The notes under the pieces were generated by a model that was not told the DNA's origin, ran no database searches, and saw nothing but the letters and a program-made list of their open reading frames with translations. Below are positions 29,538-38,152 of a stretch of DNA of 64,000 nt, piece by piece. The stretch is from Arthrobacter sp. KBS0703 (GTDB lineage Bacteria > Actinomycetota > Actinomycetes > Actinomycetales > Micrococcaceae): assembly GCF_002008315.2 (NCBI RefSeq), contig NZ_MVDG02000002.1, positions 186,001 through 250,000 on the forward strand, read 5' to 3'. The number at the start of each line of letters is the position of its first letter. Positions within the stretch are counted from its first letter, which is position 1. The position numbers and the translations under genes are program-made.

Positions 29538-29551
29538 ATACAATGATGTAT
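29538..29551. promoter_or_regulatory. Inverted repeat, candidate GntR operator
   Basis: ATACA (29538-29542) and TGTAT (29547-29551) flank ATGA in an AT-rich patch within an otherwise GC-rich 353-base gap before the MFS gene. Size and spacing fit FCD/GntR operators. The rest of the gap (29406-29758) shows no gene. Confidence 0.45.
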
Positions 29552-29758
29552 CTTTTAAGTGTGACCAGGCGCACACACCAGCTCCTGGCAGACGCCTCTC
29601 CAACCGCAAGAAAGCCGCGGAACCCGCCCTCCGCTGCCGAAGAAGACAGAGTTCGGGCAGGGACCCTCCAGCAAATTCAGACTCCCCCGATTTTTGGTCA
29701 CCCGGCCCTCCGTCCGAGGGCTTACCGCCAGACTGTCCGGGTTTCGAAAGGAACAGCA

Positions 29759-31114
29759 ATGTCCCATGTAGTCGATGACGCGCCACTGTCGTCATTCCAT
29801 AAGAAGTTGGCTCTGTATTCCTCCGGCGGCCCGTTCGTCGACGGGTACATTCTGAGCATTATCGGCGTGGCGATGATCCAGATCACCACCAAATTCAACC
29901 TTTCACCGTCGGAACAGGGGTTGATTGGGGCAGCCGCCCTGGCCGGCATCTTCTTCGGTGCCTTCCTGGGCGGCTGGCTGACCGATAAGTTCGGCCGGCA
30001 CCTGCTCTTCACGGTTGACCTCATCGCCTTGGTCGCCTGCTCCGTCGCCCAGGCCTTCGTCAACGACGCATTCTGGCTGATCATCCTGCGCCTGCTCATC
30101 GGCTTCGCCGTGGGCGCCGACTACCCGATTGCCACGTCCCTGCTGGCAGAATTCACACCCAAAAAATGGCGTGGACCGCTGCTCGGGGCCTTCGTCACCA
30201 TGTGGTTCGTCGGTGCCGCGGTTGCCTACATCGTGGGCCAGTTCCTGCTCACTTTCGAGGACGGATGGCGCTGGATGCTCGCCAGTTCGGCCGTTCCCGC
30301 CCTCATCATTGTGCTGCTGCGCATGGGCACACCTGAGTCGCCGCGCTGGCTGGTGAAGGTCGGCCGCCTCGACGAGGCCAACAAGGTACTCAAGCGCGTC
30401 TACGGTCCCAACGTCACCCTCGCCGATCTGCCCGAAGAAGCAGGCAGCAACGTCAGCGTCGGCCAGCTCCTGAAATCCGGCTACGGCAAGCGGATGGCCT
30501 TCATCACCATCTTCTGGACCTGTTCCATCGTCCCGCTCTTCGCCGTGTACGCCTTCGGGCCGGCCATCCTTTCGGCCCTCAACCTCGGCGGCGACCTGGC
30601 ACACATTGGCTCCGCGGCCATCACGGTGATGTTCCTCATCGGCTGCCTCGTGGCCGTGTTCCTCGTCAACCGGATGGGCCGGCGCCCCCTGATCATCCAC
30701 AGCTTCCTCTGGAGCGGCCTCGCTCTCCTCGCCATGGGGCTGTTCCCCAACGTTGACTCCATCATCATCATGACGCTGTTCGCCGCCTACGCGCTGCTCA
30801 TCGGCGGCACGCAGATCATGCAGTGGGTGTACCCCAACGAGCTGTTCCCCACCGAGGTGCGCGGATCCGCCGTCGGGCTGGCCTCATCCCTGAGCCGCAT
30901 CGGTGCCGCCGTCGGCACGTACCTGGTCCCGCTGGCCCTGACGACGCTCGGCATCGGAACCACCATGATCATTGCCGGAGTCGTCACGCTGATCGGCATG
31001 GTTGTCTCCATGGCCTGGGCGCCGGAAACCCGGGGAATGACACTCGGTGAGGCCGCCGCCTTGCCCGGCAAAGCCACCACGACGGCCCCCCTGGGCCAGC
31101 CCGTAGCGAACTAG
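29759..31114 (+). CDS. MFS transporter, sugar-porter type
   Basis: About 451 residues from ATG 29759, chosen for AAAGGA upstream; a longer frame to 29411 is not credible. It has 12 membrane segments. The loop motif GGWLTDKFGRHLLF lies after helix 2 and GRRP between helices 8 and 9. MGTPESPRWLVKVGR and VYPNELFPTEVRGSAVGLAS are hallmarks of the sugar/organic acid porter family. It is probably the importer of the substrate degraded by the next three enzymes. The substrate is unknown. Confidence 0.9.
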   Translation: MSHVVDDAPLSSFHKKLALYSSGGPFVDGYILSIIGVAMIQITTKFNLSPSEQGLIGAAALAGIFFGAFLGGWLTDKFGRHLLFTVDLIALVACSVAQAFVNDAFWLIILRLLIGFAVGADYPIATSLLAEFTPKKWRGPLLGAFVTMWFVGAAVAYIVGQFLLTFEDGWRWMLASSAVPALIIVLLRMGTPESPRWLVKVGRLDEANKVLKRVYGPNVTLADLPEEAGSNVSVGQLLKSGYGKRMAFITIFWTCSIVPLFAVYAFGPAILSALNLGGDLAHIGSAAITVMFLIGCLVAVFLVNRMGRRPLIIHSFLWSGLALLAMGLFPNVDSIIIMTLFAAYALLIGGTQIMQWVYPNELFPTEVRGSAVGLASSLSRIGAAVGTYLVPLALTTLGIGTTMIIAGVVTLIGMVVSMAWAPETRGMTLGEAAALPGKATTTAPLGQPVAN

Positions 31115-31186
31115 TCCGCAACCTTACCCTGCAGATCCGGCCCACCACCCTCGGTGGATCTGCCAACAATGAAAGAAGTCCAGACC

Positions 31187-32578
31187 ATGAAAGACGTAGT
31201 CATCGTTGGAGGCGGGCTCGCCGGCCTGTCGGCAGCCTGGCGGCTGCGGCACTGGGACACCGTGCTGCTGGAATCGGACGCGCGTGTCGGCGGGCGGATC
31301 CGCTCGGAGCGCCGGGGTGCCTACTGGTTGAACTGGGGAGGGCACGTCTTCGCCGGTGCCGGCTCGTCCACCGATGCCTTGCTCAACGAGGTCGGCGTGA
31401 CGGCCGTCCAGATCCCCGGATCCCTGCAGGCCCTGTCGATGAACGGCAAGTTCATCCGCGAGGGGCACATCGCCACCTATCCGTTCCGCATTCCGATGTC
31501 CCTTTCATCCCGGATCGACACCCTGCGGGCCGGCATGAAGGTGGTCAGCGGCGTCGCCAAGTACACACGCGTCGTGAGGAAGCGCTCGGGCGAATCCGGC
31601 GCGATGCGCCAGCAGCGGATCTATGACTTCGAGAATGACAACTCGTTCCTGGACTTCATCGGCAGCCTGTCCGAAGATGCCGCAGCACTTTTCAAGACCA
31701 CTGTCACACGCTCAGCCGGTGACATGAACGAGATCTCCGCCGGTGCCGGCATCGGCTACTTCAGCCTGGTGCTCGGCATCGGGCAGGGGCTCAGCCAGGG
31801 CATCGTCGGTGGCCCGTCCACCCTGACCGAGTCAATCGCCGCCGCCCTGGGCGACCGGGTCCAGCTCGGAGCCATCGTGCAGGAAGTGGTGCACAAGAAG
31901 AACTCCGTCGTCGTCCGGTACAGCCAGGGCGGTGTGGAGCGGCAGGTAGAGGCCCGTGCCGTCGTCCTGGCCACCACCGCTGATGTGTCGCACAAAATCG
32001 GCGTCGACCTTCCGGAGGACCTACGCGGCGCACTCAGCCGGATCAAGTACGGCCCGCACGTCAGCACGGCCTTCCTGACCAATGAGACGTCGGCACGGCC
32101 CTGGGACGACATCTATGCCATCGCGGCGCCGAAGCGCTCGTTCGCGATCGCCCTGAATCAGGCGAGCATCGTCCGCGGTTCGGAGTCCGTGCGGAAGCCC
32201 GGCGGCAGCTTCATGACGTTCTCGCCGGCCGGCCTGGGGCGCGCGCTGCTGGAGAAGAGCGACGAGGAAGTCATCCAGACCCACCTTGCCGATCTGGACC
32301 AGGTCCTCGGCCATGGCTTTGCCGACAGTGTCGTCGAGGCCACGACGGATCGGTGGAAGGTCGCTTCCCCGTACTGCTTCCCCGGCCGGGCCAAGCTCCA
32401 GTCGACGCTCATGCGGGGGACGGACCGCGTGTTCCTGGCCGGAGACTTCCTCGGAAGTCTCTACACCGAAAGCTCCATCACCACCGGCTTCTCGGCCGCC
32501 CAGGAAGCGGCCAGCCTGATGGCCACGGACAAGCAGCGAGCCGCAGTCCCCACCCTGCACCTCGCCACAGGCACCTGA
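31187..32578 (+). CDS. FAD-dependent amine oxidase/protoporphyrinogen-oxidase-like enzyme
   Basis: About 463 residues from ATG 31187 (upstream GAAAGAAG); ATG 31169 is an alternative. The N-terminal dinucleotide motif VVIVGGGLAGLSAAWRLR is followed by RVGGRIRSE, the flavin-binding region of the amine oxidase superfamily. The C-terminus ends with RVFLAGDFLGSLYTESSITT, then GFSAAQEAA, the second FAD motif. Such enzymes oxidise C-N or C-C bonds with oxygen. It is not a haem gene by context: it lies between an MFS importer and a DapA-family lyase, so it probably performs the first oxidation of a catabolic pathway. Confidence 0.85.
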   Translation: MKDVVIVGGGLAGLSAAWRLRHWDTVLLESDARVGGRIRSERRGAYWLNWGGHVFAGAGSSTDALLNEVGVTAVQIPGSLQALSMNGKFIREGHIATYPFRIPMSLSSRIDTLRAGMKVVSGVAKYTRVVRKRSGESGAMRQQRIYDFENDNSFLDFIGSLSEDAAALFKTTVTRSAGDMNEISAGAGIGYFSLVLGIGQGLSQGIVGGPSTLTESIAAALGDRVQLGAIVQEVVHKKNSVVVRYSQGGVERQVEARAVVLATTADVSHKIGVDLPEDLRGALSRIKYGPHVSTAFLTNETSARPWDDIYAIAAPKRSFAIALNQASIVRGSESVRKPGGSFMTFSPAGLGRALLEKSDEEVIQTHLADLDQVLGHGFADSVVEATTDRWKVASPYCFPGRAKLQSTLMRGTDRVFLAGDFLGSLYTESSITTGFSAAQEAASLMATDKQRAAVPTLHLATGT

Positions 32579-32631
32579 TCCGGCGCCTGTGCCCGCCCAA
32601 GAACCAACATCACCAAGGAGAACAACCCACC

Positions 32632-33519
32632 ATGTCACAGCAACTCACAGGTGTCCTCACCGCACTGTCCACGCCCTTTGACCAGGACGGCGCCATCGAC
32701 GTCGACACCCTGCGGCGCATCGTGGACCGCTCCATCGACGCCGGGGTCGACGGCGTCGTGGCGGCGGGATCGACGGGCGAGGTGGGCGCGTTGTCGTCCG
32801 AGGAGCGGCTGCTGCTCATCGACACGGTCATCGAGCAGGCGAACGGCCGCGTGCCGGTCATCGCCCAGACCGGCGCCACCTCCACGGCCGAGGCAATCCG
32901 GCTGTCGCAGGCGGCCGAGAAGGCCGGGGCGGACGTGCTCATGCTGATCACGCCGTACTACGAGCCGCTGTCCCTGGAGGAAACGGTCACCTACATCAAG
33001 GACGTGGCCCGGTCCGTGAACATTGCGGTGATGCTCTACAACATCCCGGCCGTCACCGGCGTCAACCTGGATCCGGCCACGGTCCGCGCGCTGGCCGAGG
33101 ACGTGGATAACATCCGCTACATCAAGGACTCCAGCGCGAACTGGGAACAGGCGCTCCAGCTGATCCACCACCACAGCGACGTCATTGGCACCTTCATCGG
33201 CTGGGACGCCTACATCTACAGCGCCCTTGCCGAAGGCGCGGCCGGTGTGATGGCCGGAACCGCCAACGTCGTCCCCAACGAAATCGTCGCCGTCAGCCGC
33301 CGCATCGCCGATGGCGACCTCGCGGGCGCTCTTGAACTGTGGAAGCGGCTGTACCCGGTCATCGACGCGCTGCTCTCTGTTCCGTTCATCCCGTCCGTCA
33401 AGGCCGGCCTCGCCCTGCAGGGCCTTCCGGCCGGTTCGCCACGGCGCCCCACCGCCGACCTCAGCGCCGAGGACCTCGCACGGGTTCAGCACGCCCTGGC
33501 TGCCCTCAACCAGAAGTAA
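32632..33519 (+). CDS. Dihydrodipicolinate synthase (DapA)/N-acetylneuraminate lyase family enzyme
   Basis: 295 residues from ATG 32632, AAGGAG upstream. It is a TIM barrel with GVVAAGSTGEVGALSSEER near residue 42, the catalytic Tyr in VMLYNIPAVTG and the Schiff-base Lys in RYIKDSS. Family members condense or cleave pyruvate-type carbonyl compounds. The cluster setting, between an oxidase and an aldehyde dehydrogenase under a GntR regulator, argues for a catabolic aldolase or dehydratase rather than lysine biosynthesis. Confidence 0.88.
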   Translation: MSQQLTGVLTALSTPFDQDGAIDVDTLRRIVDRSIDAGVDGVVAAGSTGEVGALSSEERLLLIDTVIEQANGRVPVIAQTGATSTAEAIRLSQAAEKAGADVLMLITPYYEPLSLEETVTYIKDVARSVNIAVMLYNIPAVTGVNLDPATVRALAEDVDNIRYIKDSSANWEQALQLIHHHSDVIGTFIGWDAYIYSALAEGAAGVMAGTANVVPNEIVAVSRRIADGDLAGALELWKRLYPVIDALLSVPFIPSVKAGLALQGLPAGSPRRPTADLSAEDLARVQHALAALNQK

Positions 33520-33541
33520 AGACAGGACTCGAGGAAAAACC

Positions 33542-35035
33542 ATGACCGCGACAGACACAGCATTGTTCACCGTCCGCAGAGCGCCAGAGACGCCCGCGCC
33601 TTCCCTCCCTCCTTTCGGCCAGTTCATCGGCGGGGCGTTCACCGCGTCTCGTTCGGATGCGACCGTCGATGTGGTCAATCCGGCCACTGAAGAAGTAATC
33701 GCGCGGGTTCCCGCCGGTTCCGTTGAGGACGTCGACGCCGCCGTGGCGGCTGCCGTGGCGGCCAAGGCGGACTGGGCAGCGAAGACGCCCAAGGACCGTT
33801 CCTCGGTCCTTCTTCGCATCGCGGAGATCATTGAGGCCAACCGCGAACTTCTCGAAACCCTCGAAGCCGCCAACACCGGCAAACCGGCTGCCGTGGCCGA
33901 AGACGATATCTCCAGCGCGATTGACACCTTCAGGTTCTCCGCCGGCGCTGCCCGCGCCTTCACCGCACCCGGCGCGGGCGACTACGCAGAAAACCACACC
34001 TCGGTGATGCTCCGAGAGCCGGTGGGAGTCGTCGGGGTGATCACCCCGTGGAACTACCCGCTTCTGATGGCCGCCTGGAAAATCGCCCCGATCCTGGCCG
34101 CCGGCAACACCCTGGTGCTCAAACCCTCAGAGCAGACCCCGTTGACCACCCTCAAGCTGGCCGAGCTCATCGCCGCGGAGGTCCCGGCCGGTGTCCTGAA
34201 CATCGTCACGGGCCCCGGCCGGGTGGTGGGAAACCGGATCTCGGAACACCCCGACGTCGACCTGGTCGCGATCACCGGAAGCGTGGGCAGCGGCCAGAAG
34301 GTCGCCGCCAGCGCAGCCGCAACCGTCAAGCGCGTGCACCTCGAACTCGGCGGCAAAGCACCCGTCATCGTGTTCGCCGACGCCGATCTGGAAGCCGCCG
34401 CGAAGGGCGTCCGCTCCGCCGGGTTCTGGAATGGCGGGCAGGAATGCGGCTCGGCGTGCCGTGTCCTGGTCCATGAATCGGTCGCAGAGAAGTTCACCGA
34501 ACTTCTCGTCCGGGAGGTCAGCGAGATCTCCGTCGGCACTCCCGGCGCCGGCAGCGACGTCGGAATGGGTTCCATGATCTCCAAAGCCCACTACGAGAGG
34601 GTCCTGGCCGCGCTCGACGACGTCCGCAATGAAGGCCTGACGGTCGCCGTCGGAGGCAACGCCATCGAGGGCCCGGGCTATTTCATCGAACCCACTGTGG
34701 TGACCGATGTGCCTGCCGGTGCCGCGATCACGAGGACGGAGATCTTCGGCCCGGTGGTGTCGGTGGAGACCTTCAGCAGCGTCGAGGAGGCCATCACCCG
34801 GGCCAACGAAACCCCGTACGGCCTCGCCGCCTCGGTGTGGACCACCAACTCTGCCCGCTCGCTTTCCGCTCCCCGCCGGCTGGACTTCGGTACCGTCTGG
34901 GTCAACTCGCACCTGGTCATTGCCAACGAAATGCCGTGGGGCGGCTTCAAGGGCTCCGGCTACGGCCGGGACCTATCCGTCTATGCCCTCGAGGATTTCT
35001 CCCGCACCAAACACGTCATGTACAACCGCGGCTAG
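33542..35035 (+). CDS. Aldehyde dehydrogenase (NAD(P)+-dependent)
   Basis: 497 residues from ATG 33542, 22 bases after the lyase. It has GVITPWNYPLLMAAWKIAP, the general-base Glu in LELGGKAPVIVFADAD, and the catalytic Cys in GFWNGGQECGSACRVLV, then EIFGPVVSVETF and PWGGFKGSGYGRD. It oxidises an aldehyde to an acid and most resembles semialdehyde or betaine-aldehyde dehydrogenases. It would oxidise the aldehyde released by the DapA-family enzyme upstream. It is the last gene of the cluster and is followed by a palindromic repeat. Confidence 0.92.
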   Translation: MTATDTALFTVRRAPETPAPSLPPFGQFIGGAFTASRSDATVDVVNPATEEVIARVPAGSVEDVDAAVAAAVAAKADWAAKTPKDRSSVLLRIAEIIEANRELLETLEAANTGKPAAVAEDDISSAIDTFRFSAGAARAFTAPGAGDYAENHTSVMLREPVGVVGVITPWNYPLLMAAWKIAPILAAGNTLVLKPSEQTPLTTLKLAELIAAEVPAGVLNIVTGPGRVVGNRISEHPDVDLVAITGSVGSGQKVAASAAATVKRVHLELGGKAPVIVFADADLEAAAKGVRSAGFWNGGQECGSACRVLVHESVAEKFTELLVREVSEISVGTPGAGSDVGMGSMISKAHYERVLAALDDVRNEGLTVAVGGNAIEGPGYFIEPTVVTDVPAGAAITRTEIFGPVVSVETFSSVEEAITRANETPYGLAASVWTTNSARSLSAPRRLDFGTVWVNSHLVIANEMPWGGFKGSGYGRDLSVYALEDFSRTKHVMYNRG

Positions 35036-35061
35036 CTGCCTGAGCAGTCAGCGCTTAAGGG

Positions 35062-35097
35062 AACGGACGACGGCGGGACATCCCGCCGTCGTCCGTT
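35062..35097 (+). repeat. Dispersed palindromic repeat, copy F
   Basis: A perfect 17-base stem (35062-35078 with 35081-35097) around CA. It is followed by CTTTGCGTGCCGCTCCCCC, the best-preserved 3' flank. It lies 26 bases after the aldehyde dehydrogenase stop. Confidence 0.85.
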
Positions 35098-35222
35098 TAC
35101 TTTGCGTGCCGCTCCCCCACAACGAAAGGACGGGCAGGCGCATGTTGGACATATGTCAGAAAGAGTCGCTCATCCTCGGAAGTCACCAGCCCATCCTGCC
35201 CCCTCTGCACAATACTCAAGAG

Positions 35223-35753
35223 ATGAACGTGCAGAGCCAGGTTCTTTTCGTCGGCGGCCGCTCGGGCGTCGGGAAGAGCTCCGTGGCGTTTGAACTCCAT
35301 GCCCAGCTCGCCGCCCTGAGAATTAAACACTGCGTGATCGAAGGGGACAGCCTCGACCTGGCGTTCCCGCCTCCTTGGGAGGACCACCTGGCGGAGCGCA
35401 ATCTGGCCGCGATCTGGGAAAACTACCGGGATCTGGGCTATCGGCGGATGATCTACACGAACACCGTGAGCGTCCGATTCACCCAGGAATTGGCGGCAGC
35501 CATGGGAGACGTACCCAGAATTACCGCCGTTCTGCTGACGGCCACCGATGAGACATCCTCAGCCCGGCTGCGCGGGCGTATTCAGGGGAGCGACTTTCAG
35601 GAACATCTTGACCGCAGCAAAGCCGCCGCTAGGGAACTTGAACTCCTAACACCCGAATGGGTCCATCGATGCCCCACGGACAACCGCAGCGTCAGGGAGA
35701 TCACCGCTGATCTCTTGGCGCTCACCGGATGGACCACCGAACCGGCTGACTAG
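35223..35753 (+). CDS. P-loop kinase-like protein
   Basis: About 176 residues from ATG 35223; ATG 35142 would add 27 residues of unremarkable sequence. It opens with the Walker A motif FVGGRSGVGKSSVAFEL, followed by CVIEGDSLDLAFPPPWE, where the Asp may bind magnesium or substrate. A Walker B-like ITAVLLTATDETSSARLRGR follows, with an arginine-rich lid. The fold resembles small nucleoside or chloramphenicol phosphotransferase-type kinases. The substrate is unknown. It stands alone after the catabolic cluster. Confidence 0.65.
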   Translation: MNVQSQVLFVGGRSGVGKSSVAFELHAQLAALRIKHCVIEGDSLDLAFPPPWEDHLAERNLAAIWENYRDLGYRRMIYTNTVSVRFTQELAAAMGDVPRITAVLLTATDETSSARLRGRIQGSDFQEHLDRSKAAARELELLTPEWVHRCPTDNRSVREITADLLALTGWTTEPAD

Positions 35754-35763
35754 GATCGGTCGG

Positions 35764-36007
35764 TCACCCGGTGGTCAGATCGATTACGGCCGGCGAAAGA
35801 GAGGAATCAAACAAGACATTCCCGGTCAGATCCCCATGATTGATGCCAGGGGCGTCGGACACCGGCCGCCGCACGCTCAGCAGTTCTCCGATATGGGGAA
35901 CCGCGACCGGCAGGGCAGCGTCCTCTTCACCCCACCCAAAGCGGTCACTCTCCACACCGTTCCGCGGCCGCCCTCCAGCTTAAGCACGGTCCCGGCGGCG
36001 CGGAATT
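35764..36007 (-). pseudogene. Decayed TIGR02569-type kinase-like gene
   Basis: Two pieces in different frames are recognisable. Upstream (35930-36007) reads AAGTVLKLEGGRGTVWRV, like the N-terminal ATP-binding part. Downstream (35764-35955) reads GELLSVRRPVSDAPG, then INHGDLTGNVLFDSSLSPAV and IDLTTG before a premature stop. HGDLTGNVLF is the catalytic loop of this phosphotransferase-like family. Most of the middle and the C-terminus are missing, more than a single sequencing error would explain, so this is probably genuine decay. Confidence 0.6.
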
Positions 36008-36062
36008 AAGCCTGGGTCTAGGTCGAAGGATGCACATGATCGGTTCTTGCTGTCCTTCCCGG

Positions 36063-36473
36063 CTACCGCAGTTGGATTAGTCCAGCACTGGTGGGACGAA
36101 AACCGCATGCGTCGATGTAAAAGCTCCTCAGGTGGTCATCGAAATCAACATGAAGCCACTCGCACCCCGCTGCCCTGGAGTGCTCTGTGGCAACGGCGAG
36201 CAGTCTTTTCCCGACGCCCTGCCTGCGGGCACGGTGTGCCACCAGGGTGTCTTCGATGAACGCGTGTACCTGACCGTCCCAGATCACGTTGACGAAGCCC
36301 ACGAGGCCCTGATCGTCCCGCGCGGTCACCCACCCCGGGCTGAGGCGCTGGAGCATGTCAGTCCAATCGTCTTCAACATAGGCATGATCGAAGCCTTCCG
36401 CGTGCAGCTGATTGATTTCTTCGTTCCGAACCGCTCCACGCCATTCAAAGGTGACCGTCATGCTGACCGGCAT
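36063..36473 (-). CDS. GNAT-family N-acetyltransferase
   Basis: 136 residues from ATG 36473 with GAGGG upstream; ATG 36461 is an alternative. The acetyl-CoA motif VAHRARRQGVGKRLLAVATE is intact (R-x-x-G-x-G/A type). The following WLHVDFDDHLRSFYIDACGF is the C-terminal strand and helix of the fold. GNAT enzymes acetylate amines on small molecules or proteins; the substrate is unknown. It is separated by 38 bases from an alpha/beta hydrolase on the same strand. Confidence 0.85.
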   Translation of the reverse strand: MPVSMTVTFEWRGAVRNEEINQLHAEGFDHAYVEDDWTDMLQRLSPGWVTARDDQGLVGFVNVIWDGQVHAFIEDTLVAHRARRQGVGKRLLAVATEHSRAAGCEWLHVDFDDHLRSFYIDACGFRPTSAGLIQLR

Positions 36474-36511
36474 TGCAGATGCCCTCGCTTGGAGCCCGCG
36501 ACGGCGGCCCG

Positions 36512-37297
36512 CTACTCGTCGAGGAAGCGCAGCAGGAACGGGACCGTGGCGTGCATCGTCCGGAGGTCGCCGCCGCTGGCGGCCTGCTCGCCGAGGTAAT
36601 CGCCGTGGCCGCCGGGGACGATCAGCAGGCGTGCGCCCGGGATGGCGCCGGCCATCCGCGCGGCATACGCGGCGGTGACGACGTCGCGGTCGGCGCTCAT
36701 CACCAGCGTGGCGGCAGCGATGGTGCCCAGCTCGCCGTCGGACCACCCGGCAAAGTTCAGTATGCGCTGCCGGTCCAGTTCGAAGAGCCGCTCCAGGTGG
36801 CCGGGTTCCGGGTTGATGAAGCGATCGGCCACCTTGTAGGTGTCCGGCATGTCGTCGAGGGTGGCCTTGGCCATGCCCTCCCAGAACGCGTCCGGCACGG
36901 CATCGCGTCCCGCAAAGGTGGAGGCGGCGATGAGGCGCCGGACCCTGGCGGGGTGCGCGAGTGCGAGAGCCATGGCGGTGTGGCCGCCGGCGCTGAATCC
37001 CAGCACATCCACCGATTCCACGTTGAGCTGGTCCAGAACAGCGAGGACGTCGCCGGCGGAGTTCTCCGCGGTGAGGGGGCGGCTGGTGGGCTGGGTGCGG
37101 CCGTGGCCCTCCTCCTCAACGGCAATCACCTGGCGCTGTCCGGCCAGCAGCGGGATGATTTCACTGAAGTTGGTGCCGATGGTGGAGCCGCCGCCCGGGA
37201 TGAGGAGCAGCGGCGGCCTGCCGCGCACCGCTGGGCCGTGGACCTCGTAATACATGCGAAGGCCGTTGTTGTCCGCGAAACCGTGAGTGAAGGTCAC
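36512..37297 (-). CDS. Alpha/beta hydrolase
   Basis: 261 residues from a GTG at 37297. It shows the oxyanion segment LLLIPGGGSTIGTNF, the nucleophile elbow VLGFSAGGHTA with Ser, the acid region VMSADRDVV, and the catalytic His in VPGGHGDYLGEQ. The cap is short. It belongs to small esterase/lactonase-like hydrolases; substrate unknown. It is probably cotranscribed with the GNAT gene downstream. Confidence 0.88.
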   Translation of the reverse strand: MTFTHGFADNNGLRMYYEVHGPAVRGRPPLLLIPGGGSTIGTNFSEIIPLLAGQRQVIAVEEEGHGRTQPTSRPLTAENSAGDVLAVLDQLNVESVDVLGFSAGGHTAMALALAHPARVRRLIAASTFAGRDAVPDAFWEGMAKATLDDMPDTYKVADRFINPEPGHLERLFELDRQRILNFAGWSDGELGTIAAATLVMSADRDVVTAAYAARMAGAIPGARLLIVPGGHGDYLGEQAASGGDLRTMHATVPFLLRFLDE

Positions 37298-37352
37298 ACG
37301 GCATCCTAACCCCGGCCGCTATCGACGAAAAAGGGCCCAGTCGCCTTGCAAA

Positions 37353-37385
37353 ACGGACGACGGCGGGCCGTTCCGCCGCCGTCCG
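37353..37385 (+). repeat. Dispersed palindromic repeat, copy G
   Basis: ACGGACGACGGCGG (37353-37366) pairs imperfectly with CCGCCGCCGTCCG (37373-37385). It is followed by the conserved flank TGCGTCGGGTGCCGCTCCCC. It lies in a divergent gap between the hydrolase and the VOC gene. Confidence 0.75.
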
Positions 37386-37439
37386 CATGCGTCGGGTGCC
37401 GCTCCCCCGCAGCGCCGGCCGGCCGCCGTCGGACGCGTC

Positions 37440-37473
37440 GACAGATCAATCACAATTCTTTGATTGATCTGTC
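37440..37473. promoter_or_regulatory. Long perfect inverted repeat upstream of the VOC gene, candidate operator
   Basis: GACAGATCAATCA (37440-37452) and its exact reverse complement (37461-37473) flank an eight-base AT-rich spacer. It has no U-tract and lies about 80 bases before the VOC start in a divergent promoter region, so a dimeric repressor site is more likely than a terminator. Confidence 0.55.
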
Positions 37474-37554
37474 TGGATGGACCGTGGTGCACTGGAGCAT
37501 CGCCGATCCGGGGCCGAAGCAGCCGCCGGCCAAGAGTTCGGAGAGGATCTAGAA

Positions 37555-37947
37555 ATGCCCAACGCCGATACTGACATGGTCAGCGTCCGATACATGGTCC
37601 ACGACGTCGATGCGGCAATCGACTTCTACACAAAGCACCTCGGATTCACCCTCAGGATGAGCGCCGCACCGGCCTTCGCCGACGTCGCACGCGGCCAACT
37701 GCGGCTTCTGCTGAGCGGGCCAACTAGCTCGGCAGGCCGGCCAATGCCCGACGGCGCGGTGCCGGCGCCGGGAGGATGGAACCGTATCCATCTGATCGTG
37801 AGCGATGTCGCGGCCGAGGTGGAGCAACTGCGCGCCGCCGGCCTGACGTTCCGGAACGACATCGTCAAGGGTCCGGGCGGTCAGCAGATCCTGCTGGAAG
37901 ATCCGTCCGGCAACGTGGTGGAGTTGTTCCAGCCCGCAGGCAAGTAG
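37555..37947 (+). CDS. VOC-family (glyoxalase/bleomycin-resistance fold) protein
   Basis: 130 residues from ATG 37555 after GAGAGGA. It has two beta-alpha-beta-beta-beta repeats: VRYMVHDVDAAIDFYTKHLG, then FTLRMS; and RIHLIVSDVAAEVEQLRAAG, then LLEDPSGNVVELFQPA. The Glu of VVEL and the His of RIHLIV are metal-ligand candidates. Such proteins act as glyoxalases, dioxygenases or drug-binding proteins; the role is open. The perfect inverted repeat upstream suggests inducible expression. Confidence 0.87.
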   Translation: MPNADTDMVSVRYMVHDVDAAIDFYTKHLGFTLRMSAAPAFADVARGQLRLLLSGPTSSAGRPMPDGAVPAPGGWNRIHLIVSDVAAEVEQLRAAGLTFRNDIVKGPGGQQILLEDPSGNVVELFQPAGK

Positions 37948-38152
37948 GCTCGGGCCGGCTCCCTCCACGGCTTACGAGCAGTAGTCACGACGCGCGGACT
38001 TCGAGGATGGTCTCCAGGCCATCATCAGAGACCGCAGGTCAGAACCTGCGAATGTGCAATTCCTCGGCAGCCTGGAAACGGAGCCTGGCGTAAGAGCTTC
38101 GTGATTCGGCTGAGGGAGACAGGAGCATTCGTGCGGCGTTGGTCTGACAGTC

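Noticed and set aside
31187..32578. Haem-biosynthesis protoporphyrinogen oxidase (hemG/hemY)
   Set aside because: The fold is right but there are no haem genes nearby. The setting is a GntR-controlled catabolic cluster.
37948..38152. Possible small RNA or gene between the VOC and SDR genes
   Set aside because: Only short unremarkable frames and weak hairpins; no promoter or conserved signal could be identified.
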